Assembly (NCBI GenBank): GCA_021018995.1
Contig: CM037587.1
Span: 87,169,251 to 87,233,250 of the forward strand
Direction of reading: 5' to 3'
Source: Chloranthus sessilifolius
Lineage: Eukaryota; Streptophyta; Magnoliopsida; Chloranthales; Chloranthaceae
Length of the DNA: 64,000 bases
The position numbers and the translations under genes are program-made. Positions within the stretch are counted from its first letter, which is position 1; the number at the start of each line of letters is the position of its first letter. The notes under the pieces were generated by a model that searched no databases, had not been told where the DNA came from, and was given only the letters and a program-made list of their open reading frames with translations. Of this stretch, positions 45,195 to 55,495 are shown in pieces.

Positions 45195-46592
45195 ATGTCT
45201 TCTAGAGGAAGGAGCTGGCCCAGGGGCGGCCATAGTAGAAGCTTGCGTAGTCGAGATGATTTCATCTCGGATACCAATAGAATACCCATAGGAGATGGAG
45301 GGGCTTCTGGCAGTGGTGGCCAAGGGAGCCAAGATCAGGCAGAAGCTCAGGATCGAGATCGTCAGGATCAAGATCAGAGAGAGCAGGAAAGAGTTAGAGA
45401 AAGAAATGAAGATAGGGAGGAGCGTCAGAGGATGATGCACACCATGAAAACCATGGTAGCTACTATGGCCCAACAGGCAGCATCTTTGGCAGCTCCTACA
45501 GCTCACGATCAGCATCAGCCACCGACACCTCTAGTGGCTCCGACACCGCCAGCATCGTCAGCGTTTACTAAGTTTAGGAGGATGAGACCTCCTAGCTTTT
45601 CTGGACAGGGAGAGCCCATAGTGGCAGAGCACTGGTTGAGTGAGATGGAGAAGGTGTTCAGTGTGCTCACTTGTACCGAGGACGAGAGCGTCCGTTGGGC
45701 AGCCTACATGCTAGACGAAGAGGCTGGACCTTGGTGGAAGTCCGTTTCACGGACTAGGGCTCAGGAGACTCCAGATATGCCCTGGACTTAGGACGAGTTT
45801 GTCGAGGAATTCAATAAATAGTACTTTCCTGAAGTGGTGAGGAACCAAATGGAAATCCAATTTCTACAGCTTACTCAGGGGAAGATGAGTGTGAGAGAGT
45901 ACGGAGTGGAGTTCATGCGACTCTCTCGCTTTGCACCTGACTACGTCATCATAGAGATGATGAGAGCAAAAAGGTTTCAGCAAGGGTTGAGATCAGACGT
46001 GAGGGGAGGAGTAGCACCATTCCAGCTGAGGACCTATGGAGAGGTCATGAGTAAGGCCTTGGTGGTAGAGGAAGAAAATAATAACAAGTACCGCCAGAGG
46101 GAGCAACAGGGAAGGTGGAACACAGATCAGAGCAGAACGGGGAATTATGAACCGGTGAACAAAAAGACGAGGTTCATACCAAACAATCAGAAACCATCAT
46201 TTCAAGGAGGCTATGGAAGTCCGGCGCAGCAGAGCAACCAGCAGATATTTCCATTGCTCGCGTCGGGGAGACCGATACGCTATGAGAGCCCTGCTATTAC
46301 TATAGGCGCTACAGTCACACAGGGTGCTTCTCGAGCAGCTTCTTCCACACCTCGTGAGACTTGTGCCAAGTGTGGTAAGCCTCACAAGACAACAGACTGT
46401 AGAGTAGGCACTCGGGGTTGCTTTCGATGTGGCAAGGTGGGCCACTTGATCAAGGAGTGCCCTGAGATGAACAAAGGGAAGACGGCTTCAGCACCTATCC
46501 CATGACCTATACAAGCGAGGAAGTCGATCGTCCAAGGGAGAGCTACGCAGTCACCGCTCAAGAGGCTCAGAACACAAACGATGTCATTCAAG
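45195..46592 (+). pseudogene. Element D gag
   Basis: MSSRGRSWPRGG starts at 45195, preferred over an upstream start because all families begin MS(S/A/G)RGR. The order is an acidic/Gln-rich coiled region with RDRQDQDQREQERVRERN, a Pro-rich linker, the capsid core (SVRWAAYMLDEEAGPWW, VREYGVEFMRLSRFAPDY), and two knuckles, CAKCGKPHKTTDC (one residue short of the usual spacing) and CFRCGKVGHLIKEC. Stops at 45789 (Trp), about 45819 (Gln) and 46503, and a one-base deletion near 46535, disable it. It ends at CAA|G before the intron-like segment. Confidence 0.92.
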
Positions 46593-46742
46593 GTGAGCTT
46601 CCTTTTAAATAAAGAACTTCAATTCTTGAAATTTTTAGATAGAAAAGGTGCATCTACATATATGAGATATAAGAGAACTTGTATGTGATAAATTCTGGTA
46701 TGATGATAAATAATATATATATATATATGTATGTATGGTTAG
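46593..46742 (+). other. Intron-like segment between gag and pol (D), splice sites intact
   Basis: The boundaries are TTCAAG|GTGAGC and GGTTAG|GTACG; the length is 150 bp. Retained, it ends the Gag frame after GELPFK and a stop. Removed, it joins [10 protein letters not shown] to protease. It contains a (TA)n stretch. Upstream ATGs inside it would give a spurious open frame into protease, so I place the start of the pol exon at 46743. Confidence 0.78.
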
Positions 46743-49700
46743 GTACGTTACAAATATATAAGAAGGGAAGCGACGTGACATACGAAGCCCGAGTGTTGAT
46801 AGACCCGGGGTCTACCCACTCATTTGTTACACCTCGCTTCACAAAGAGGATGAAAGTCGACCCAGAGGAGTTAGACTTCATTTTAACCGTGACAGTTCCT
46901 ACTGGGAAAGCGGTTGATACCAAGAAGGGTTGCAACTCCATGATCGTGAGGGTCATGGATGGAGATGTCTTTGAGCTACCGGCGAACCTAATTCTTTTGG
47001 ACATGCAAGGATTCTACGTGATCCTTGGCATAGATTGGTTATCGACTCACTATGCGACGATAGATTGCAAGAACAAAGTCGTCATTTTTAGACCCAACAC
47101 GAGGAGATCATTTAGATTTCAAGGAGAGAGGTCGACACACCTACCACTTATCTCGGCAGTCATGGTCGAGCGATTGATTAGAAAAGGGTGTAGTGGATAC
47201 TTGGCATTTTTGAAGGAGGATAAAGAGGAGAAGAATGTGATCTCCGAAATAGCCATGGTGCGAGACTTCGCCGATGTATTTTCGGAGGAGTTACCCGGAT
47301 TATCTCCAGAGAGAGAAATAGAATTCGCCATCGACTTAGCACCAGGAACGGAGCCTGTTTCTAAAGCACCATACAGAATGGCTCCTGCTGAGTTGAAGGA
47401 GTTGAAAGAGCTGCTACAAGAGCTAATGGATAAGGGATTTGTTAGACCGAGCGTGTCTCCATGGGGAGCACCGGTCTTGTTTGTAAAGAAGAAAGATGGG
47501 TTAATGCGTCTGTGTATTGACTATCGACAATTGAACAAACTTACCATCAAGAACCGATACCCTTTGCCTAGGATAGATGACTTGTTTGATCAACTGCAAG
47601 GAGCGAAGTATTTCTCAAAGATCGATCTGAGATCGGGATACCATCAGTTGAGAGTTAAGGCAGAGGATATTTAGAAGACTGCATTCAGGACTCGATACGG
47701 ACACTATGAGTTCCTAGTGATGCCGTTTGGGTTGACAAATGCCCTGACGTCATTCATGGATCTGATGAATTGGGTGTTTAAACCACACCTAGACTCTTAT
47801 GTCGTATTGTTTGTTGACGACATCCTGATTTATTCAAAATCAGAAGAAGAGCATGAGAAACACTTGAGAGTAGCCCTACAGACTCTACGTGAACATCAGT
47901 TATATGCCAAGCTCAGCAAATGTAAGTTTTTGTTAGAAGAAGTTAGCTTTTTGGGACATGTCGTCTCAAAGCTTGGTGTCACTGTAGATCCAGCAAAAAT
48001 CGAAGCAGTGGTCAATTGGGAGCAACCAAAGACAGTGACCGATATCCGTAGTTTCCTTGGATTGGCAGGTTACTATCGATGTTTCGTTGAGGGTTTTTCA
48101 AAAATATCAGGACCACTCACGAGACTTACACGAAAAGATACAAGGTTTGAATGGAGTGAGGCATGAGAGAAGAGTTTTCAAGAACTCAAAAAGAGACTCA
48201 CTTCAGCTCCAGTGTTAGCTATACCTTCAAGCAGTGGAGGGTTTGTAGTATACAGTGATGCTTCGTATATTGGTTTGGGCTGTGTGCTTAATCAACACAA
48301 ACAAGTGATAGCGTATGGGACGAGATAGTTGAAAGAGCATGAAAATAATTACCCGACACATGACCTGGAATTAGCAACGGTCATTTTTACGCTCAAGATT
48401 TGGAGACATTACTTGTACGGTGAGACATTTGAGATTTTTACCGATCATAAGAGCCTCAGATATCTGTTTACACAGAAGGAACTAAATATGAGGCAGCACA
48501 GATGGATGGAGTTTCTCAAGGACTATGATTGTTCTATACAGTACCATCCAGGCAAGGCTAATGTAGTAGCTGACGCCTTGAGTCGGAAGAGTTCAGCTCA
48601 ATTGGCTAGTTTAATTTTAGGTATGCACAGATGGAAACTATTTGAAGATCTGGCACTATATGATGCAAACATTGAGTCTCAAGCTACAGGAGCCTTCTGG
48701 GCTAATATCTCAATGAGACCGATAATATTCGAGCATATCCATGAGCTACAGATGAAAGACCCGGCGCTAACAAAGATTCGTCAAGACGTAACTGAAGGCA
48801 TTACGTCTAAGTTTTCAATCAAGGAGGATGGTTCCTTATTGTTCAAGGGGCGTCTTTGTATTTCGGACAATGCCGATCTGCGGCGAACAATTCTTGATGA
48901 ATCACACAAAACAAGCTATGCTATCCACCCGGGAATCACAAAGATGTATCAAGATTTGAAAAAGAATTACTGGTGGAGAGGCTTGAAACAAGATGTGGCA
49001 GAGTACTTATCGCGATATTTGACGTGTCAGTAAGTCAAGATCGATCATAGACATCCCGCAGGCTTATTGCAGCCTCTACCTATACCGAAATGGAAGTGGG
49101 ACGCAATCTCTATAGACTTCGTCGTTGGACTACCGCGTACTGCAAAGAAGTACAATGCCATTTGGGTAGTGGTCGATCGATTGACCAAGTCATCACACTT
49201 CTTGCCTTACAACACGATGTACACAGCGGGAAAACTGGTAGAGCTTTATATGAAAGAGATTGTCCGTTTGCATGGGATTTCGAGTAGCATTGTTTTAGAC
49301 CATGACCCATTGTATGCATCAAAGTTTTAGAAGAAATTTCAAGAAGGAATGGCAACGCGACTAGATTTTTAATCTGACATTCCATCCATAAGCGGAGACG
49401 ATGAGAGGGTCAATCAGATCATTGAGGACTTGCTTAGGACATGCATGTTAGAGTTACAAGGATCATGGGATCAGCATCTACCCTTGATTGAGTTTGCATA
49501 TAACAACAGTTTTCAGACGAGCATTAGGATGGCACCATATGAAGCACTTTACGGACGGCGATGTAGATCGCCCATCAATTGGGAAGAAATGGGTGAGAAA
49601 TTTGTTTTGGGACCCGAAATACTTGAAGATAATGCCACCTATGTTCGAATGATAAGGGCAAAACTCAAAGCAGCTTAGAGCAGACAAAAAAGCTACGCCA

Positions 49701-50155
49701 ATATCAAGCGGACAAGTGTAGACTTCAAAGTGGGTGAACACGTGTTTGTGAAGGTGTCACCTATGAAGGGGGTGATGAGATTTGGAAAGAGAGGGAAGCT
49801 AAGTCCCCGCTATCTTGGACCTTTTGAAGTTTTAGGTCGAGTAGGGGAAGTTGCTTACCGCATTGGATTGCCACCATTATTCGATCCAGTACATAATGTC
49901 TTCCACGTATCTATGCTAAGGAAGTACCTTAATGACCCTGATCACGTGTTGAGCGGTTAATCATTTGAGATGCATGAGGACATGACGATGATCGAAGAGC
50001 TGGTGGAGGTTTTGGATCGAAAGGAACAAGTGTTGCGAACAAAGGTAATTCCATTAGTACTTGTTCGATGGAAACACCATCCGACCGAGGAAGTTACATG
50101 GGAACAAGAGGCTGTTGTAAAAGAACAATATCCGGCCTTGTTTCCAACAACTTGA
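46743..50155 (+). pseudogene. Element D pol (PR-RT-RH-IN and chromodomain-like tail)
   Basis: One frame runs the whole length. Protease has [10 protein letters not shown] (about 46797). RT spans about 47340-48120, with [18 protein letters not shown] and the catalytic FVDDILIYS (47810-47836). RNase H has [26 protein letters not shown] and [10 protein letters not shown] (48250-48475). The integrase zinc finger covers 48900-49035, the core 49090-49440, with a small compensated rearrangement near 49370 at the ERVNQ segment, and KLSPRYLGPFEVLGR is at 49795. The tail RWKHHPTEEVTWEQEAVV ends at 50155. Stops at 47672, 48164, 48326, 49031, 49328, 49676 and 49958 are mostly C-to-T or G-to-A. The lineage is Tekay/Del by domain order and tail. 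Confidence 0.95.
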
Positions 50156-50418
50156 GAGTCAATTGTACCCCGCAAGCATGTTTGCAGATTTAAACTATGT
50201 GTTGTAACTCAATATCGATTTTATGATCAATTTACTTAAGAGAACAGTTTTATCCACATAGAGCCGCCAATACAGTGTCGGACGCGAAATTGGAATTCAT
50301 CATAGCCACGACATGGCCGTGATGATGTGTGTTGTAGAACCAATGACCATCTAATATCATAGTTTACCAAGGGAAACCAAAGAGATATGAAAATTTGAAA
50401 TTCTGGACAATCTGATCA

Positions 50419-50904
50419 AAATCGATTAATCGATATTCAAATCGATTAATCGATTTGAGAATTCGATTAATCGATTTTGGTCGATTGGTCGACTGGCATG
50501 TGCCAGTGACTGGAAATTTGATGAAGATTCAGGAAATGAAAGAACAGAATTTTCGATTAATCGAACTGGAAGTTCGACTAATCGAGTTACTTAATGAAAT
50601 TGGAAAAAAAAAAAATTGAAGGACTGCACGATTTTGATTAATCGAAGTGAGTCTCGATTAATCGACTTTAGAATTTCGATTAACCGAAATGAATTTCGAT
50701 TAATCGACTGGCTCACACCAGTGAGCTCCAAAACTTAAAGTTTTTAACGGATACGATTTTGATTAATCGAAATGGTTTTGATTAATCGATTTTGAGTTTC
50801 GACTAATCGATTTTGGAAATCGATTTCGCGCAGCTGAACCTAGTTTTGAAACTCGATTAATCGAAATTGAATTTTGATTAATCGAAGCGGAGCCTATATA
50901 TAAA
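50419..50904. repeat. Palindrome array and TATA box upstream of the aORF (D)
   Basis: About 17 ATTAAT-centred palindromes occur between the end of pol and TATATATAAA (50895-50904), the last one ending about 10 bp before the TATA box. CTGGCATGTGCCAG and CTGGCTCACACCAG hairpins are interspersed. It is the same array as in element B at 26906-27362. Confidence 0.87.
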
Positions 50905-51129
50905 TCGATTGATTTTTCAACCCATTCAAAATCATTGGAGTTTCATTTTTGCGCACCTTCTTCTTCCTCTTCTCCAACCGACCGAGACAGCTAGGGTTTG
51001 GGCATTTCGAATCGATTTCGGGGTGAAATCGAGTGCCATCGGATCGAAAATCTACGCTAAACCATAGATTCGTGTCTTTTCTTTCAATTTGAGCTATATA
51101 AACCCGAGTTTATGCTATTTTCATCAACC

Positions 51130-52649
51130 ATGCCGCCCAAAACCCGTTTGTCTTCGAAGAAGGCAACCACTAAACTCCCGGTCCGGCGTAAGAACGCCGC
51201 ACCGCCACCACCTACCCCATCACCGGTGAGGACTCCATCACCGTCGGCATCGGAGACCACCTCCGGTTAGACGAGCGTGTCTTCGCGCGAGTCTTCACGT
51301 GAGTCTACCCCCATGCCGCCGCCACCCACTAACGTACTTCAACCCAATGAGTGGTGGGAGGCTAAGACCTTTGAGATCGAGTACATCATCGATCAAACCC
51401 TCTTCACAAATCCCGATGTACCGGGCGAGACCCATGGGCTCGTAATTACCTCCAAAATGCCGGTCTCGACAACCTTTTGAAACCAATCCGTGGGTCCTAC
51501 TACCCGAGGTTGGTTCGACTATTTTACCAGGGTCTCGTGGACGGACCTACCGACGACGAAGTTAAGACCACCATTGAGGGACGCGACTACACATTCACCC
51601 GTCGCCACATACACGAGGTCCTTGAGTGCTACCTCGATTTCGTACCGGAGACCAACCTTCTTCCACCCTTCAAGGAAGAGGTGAAATTTGAAGAGATCGT
51701 GACCCGCATGACCAACGAGAAGACGGGGTCGAGATCCTCCATTAGGAGGGTCGACCTTCCCCACTACATGTGGATGCTTGATTCGAGAATCAAGTGCAAC
51801 CTCTACCCTCTACGACACGACACTGAGCGCGTAGAGAAAGTGCAACAAGCACTTTATGCGGCCTTTTGTGGCCGTTGGTTTAACGCGACGATGCTCATCC
51901 TAGAGGGGATGAGATATATAAAGGGCAAGTTGATGAAGGGCAACTTGAGGCCCAAGGAGAAGATGCCCTATGCTTGGCTCATCTCAAGCATGTTGGAGTG
52001 TTACTCCGACGCTCCCGAGTATGCGGTATCTCCCCATGAGGTGAGGGCTACGGACCAAGTGAAGACGTTCTCAAAGTCTTCATGGGGTCGTAGCTATAAT
52101 TTACTCAAATGGACCCTACCAGCTCCTGGTCCCGCAGCAGTAGTAGCACCTCCACCACCCCCACCACCACATCAGGACCCACCCGTGGGTGGGGCACACC
52201 CAGAGGATCCACCAGTGGAGGGGACACCCTCCCATGACACCACATCCCATACGCCGCCAGCGCAGTCCGCGGTAGCTACACCTATTCCTTCCTACCGTCG
52301 GCAAGCGACTCGCCAGGCTCCGACGATCGAGGACGTGTTGGCCAGGATGGAGGCCAACAATGAGCGGATGAATCGGCGGATGGATTTTCTGATGTACCAC
52401 ACTATGTGGTACATCTATCCATTGGACTACCACCGGTGCCTAGCTCAGGAAGAGGAGTGGACGGCAAGTCGGACCGCGTTCCATGCAGATCTGGTGTTCC
52501 GTGCGAGCACATCGGCTGCCGACTCATCGGGCTTGGCCCCACAACAACCGGAGCAGCCTATGGCGACGCCCCAGCCACCGCCCGAGCCACTAGTTCAGTC
52601 AGAGCAGCCCGCTCCAGCACCAGTTCAGCCAGGCGAGGGGGCCACGTGA
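51130..52649 (+). pseudogene. Element D extra ORF (aORF), about 505 codons, one stop and one frameshift
   Basis: It starts at 51130. The N terminus is basic and Pro-rich with an NLS-like KKATTKLPVRRK. The globular domain contains NEWWEAKTFEIEYIIDQTLF, GSYYPRLVRLFYQGL and TTIEGRDYTFTRRHIHE, then SIRRVDLPHYMWMLDSRIK and FCGRWFNATMLILEGMRYIK. A Pro-rich linker follows (about 52125-52290). The C-terminal helix TIEDVLARMEANNERMNRRM has heptad-like spacing that could dimerise, and the tail is P/Q-rich. A stop at 51268 and a one-base loss near 51432 break it; 390 codons from 51477 are open. It looks like the putative plant transposon protein family. Not RT, integrase or envelope. Confidence 0.8.
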
Positions 52650-52900
52650 GTTTCAGCGGGATCTATTTCTTTTTTATTATAAATTCAAACACTGTAAATG
52701 CTCAACGATGTAATTTTTGTAAAAAAAAATTATAATGAAATGCATAACCAAATTTTGTGTACTTATGTTATTTGGTCTTCCTCTATTGTTTAATGTGTTC
52801 GTTGTTTTGTGAGTGGGTACGCGACAACCCAGTGTACGGGGTACCCAAGCCAGCACCTTTGGGTTATTTTTTACGACGAAAATTCCTAAGGTGGAGAGAA
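52650..52900 (+). other. Element D 3' untranslated region and polypurine tract
   Basis: This is noncoding. It ends with GACGAAAATTCC and AGGTGGAGAGAA (52889-52900) directly before the LTR start TGTAATATCC, the normal plus-strand priming arrangement. Confidence 0.82.
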
Positions 52901-55414
52901 TGTAATATCCTGAAATATTTGCATTGAACAGTGACCTTGGGATCCATGCCCGACTGGTCATAGGTTTGACCAAGAGGGAGTTCGCTAATTGACTGGAGAG
53001 GTGATGTGAAAATGATGTAAGTGTGTGGAGTGTGTGGTTAAATAAGAATCACATGCGCTTATCTTGGGTGTATGTGCTCATCACGAAGAGAGTAAGGATA
53101 TAAGGGTTAAAGAACCCTAAAGTCATTTATTGGATTGTTAAGAGAGAGTTAAGAAGAGAGAGGGAGAGAGAGTAAAGAGGAGTTATGGAAGTGGAGTTAA
53201 TGTAAATCAAGAGGAGATTAGAGCATTGATTTCCAGATTCAAAGCGATTGGGGATCGTTGAAGCAAATGATGAAACCCTAGCCATCAAACCCAACAAATA
53301 AATCTCTTGAGGGGATTCTTGAGGTGAGTTTTAAATTGAAGTTAATGCATAGATTATAGATGTTAAATTCAGTCAAATATGCTTAAAAGGGTAGATTAGA
53401 GGCATAGAAAAAGAAAGGAGAAAGATTTGGAAGAACAGCCCGGAAGGGGGCTGAATCTGGCCAAATCGATTAATCAAAATTGAAATTCGATTAATCGATT
53501 TTGGTTTGGAAGTTGAAAAGTCATGAAAGCTCGATTTCGATTAATCAAAATGTATTTCGATTAATCGATTTGGATTTCTATTAGTCGATTTGGAAATCGA
53601 CTGGGTACCTCCAGTGGCTGGAGAAATGAGACCTGGAGTGATCGACTAATCGAGTTGGGAAATCGATTAATCGATTTTAGATTTCGACTAATCGATTTGG
53701 GATCGACTAATCAATTTCAGAATTTTGACCACTCGATTTAAGAATCGACTGCTTTATGTTGGAGACTTCGATTAATCGATTTGGGATCGATTAATCGAAT
53801 TTGAATCTCGATTAATCGATTTTGAGAATCAATTAATCAATTTGGGTTTCGATTAATCAATTTTGGGAATCGATTAATCGACTTTGACAGTTTTGCTAAC
53901 TATATAATTTTTCTTTGAGATTCATGGAGGGTCTAGGACCTTCTTTATTACATCTTTAGTGATGTATTTTATGTGTTATAATGTACCATAGGTGGTACAT
54001 GTGAAAGCGAGCACAAGGAGCCACGTGGGACCTTGATGCTTGGACTATCAGAGAATTGAGGTAGTGAACACCTTGAACATGTACTTTAATTTCAAGAGCA
54101 TGTATGTAGTGATATAATTATTAGATTTGAAGTTATTTTAACTATGAAAAGTTTTGTGAAAATGGGTGCGTGTGTGACACCAAGAATGTGATAAAGGCAT
54201 CTGTGTGATGCAAGTAATTAAGAACAAGTAATCTAATGAGATTGAGACATCCCCAGGGGATGAGAAAGTAATAAAGGCATCAGGTGTGATGCGGGTATGT
54301 ATACATCCTAGGGATGTATACATAGGATTGAATAATTACTGTTGAGGCCTAACTGATATAAGATAGCACACTTATACGGTGAACAACTATATGTAAAGCA
54401 CATGTTATTTTTGTTATTTGAGGTTTGATAGGATACCCCACCGACGTGGCGGGATACCCATGACCGATACACAGATATCCGTGACTGCACGGCGAATCCG
54501 TACACCAGTACGGAGGTTTATCCGTAACCGTAAGTACATCCCAGGGATATTGTGTGATATTTAACCTCGTCGCCTAGTGAGAAAGGGGCTTGGGTCGTAT
54601 TCCCAAGGAATACATCTTTTACAACTGTCTAATTAGATGACGATGAAGGGTATCTCATCGGGGCTCAATGCTATATTGCTCGGGGATTACTTAAGTTGAA
54701 GATTTAAGTTTTTGCTTTAGGCCTGTTCAGTGTCATTCATGATAAATCAACAGTAAAGTAAGACATGCTAACTATCAGTAAACTTGAATGTAATTCATCA
54801 GATTGAAACTATTTTTCTAGTAAAAGCATAGACTCATCATGCTTAGAGTATCATGGAATATATGTGAGTTTTAACTTATATGTTCATTGTGTTTGTTCCC
54901 TATTGAGCTAGGATGTAGCTCACCCCTTTAGACTATACGTCACAGGTCCATTGATAGCAGTAGCTGAGGCTTCAGGAGACGTAGATCCAGGTGATTCGGA
55001 TTATGTGCCTGGAGACGAGTTAGAGCCTCCACCCGAGGACTTCTTCTAGAGGACTCTGCTGTGTACTTTGATAGAGAGTCAGTTTTGAGAGCAGATTGTA
55101 TGGCTTGGTATGTCAAGCCCTTATTTTGTTGAACTTATAATTAAATTGAATTATTCTTTTGGTGAACCATCCGGGGTGATCTGTATATCACTGATGGTTC
55201 GGGTCGGTTCTCTGTTCATGCGATGGCATGAAAGTAGAACTGTCTTTTACATATGCCAGTTGGGCATATTAACTATTTCCGCTTTATGAGATTATCTGCT
55301 TAATTATTTAATTTGTGCTTGATATACCAAAGTTTTGTACACAGTTTTGGGGCACGGTCTAGAGGATCGTGATGATGGAAGGGGTTTTGGGGTACCAAAA
55401 TCCGGGCTGTCACA
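52901..55414 (+). repeat. Element D 3' LTR (2514 bp)
   Basis: It is collinear with the 5' LTR. The donor is at 53333/53334, the palindrome array at 53463-53885, the hairpin near 54904-54922, and the acceptor GTCACAG is intact, ending 54945 (intron about 1612 bp). The acidic frame reads DSDYVPGDELEPPPEDFF and stops near 55050. Differences from the 5' LTR are mostly transitions. The GGCAC...GTGCC stem near the end is weakened by changes. Confidence 0.93.
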
Positions 55415-55495
55415 CCCTATGGGTGCGACAAACTACCATGAAACCAATGAACCTTAGCCAATTTTCGGGGACGAAAATTTCTAGAGGGGGGAGAA

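Larger units (their letters stand above)
42556..55414 (+). mobile_element. Element D: full-length Tekay/Del chromovirus with extra ORF, nested in C
   Basis: 12859 bp with perfect 5-bp duplication CCCTA (42551-42555, 55415-55419). LTRs are 2529 and 2514 bp and the internal region 7816 bp. About 11 mismatches appear in the first about 240 bp of the LTRs. It is the most recent of the nested insertions by position and the best guide to the family plan. It is still disabled by stops and two frameshifts (gag end, aORF). Confidence 0.95.

Noticed and set aside
46679..46742. Upstream in-frame ATG giving a longer pol ORF in D
   Set aside because: These codons lie inside the intron-like segment, are (TA)-rich, and have no counterpart in B or C.
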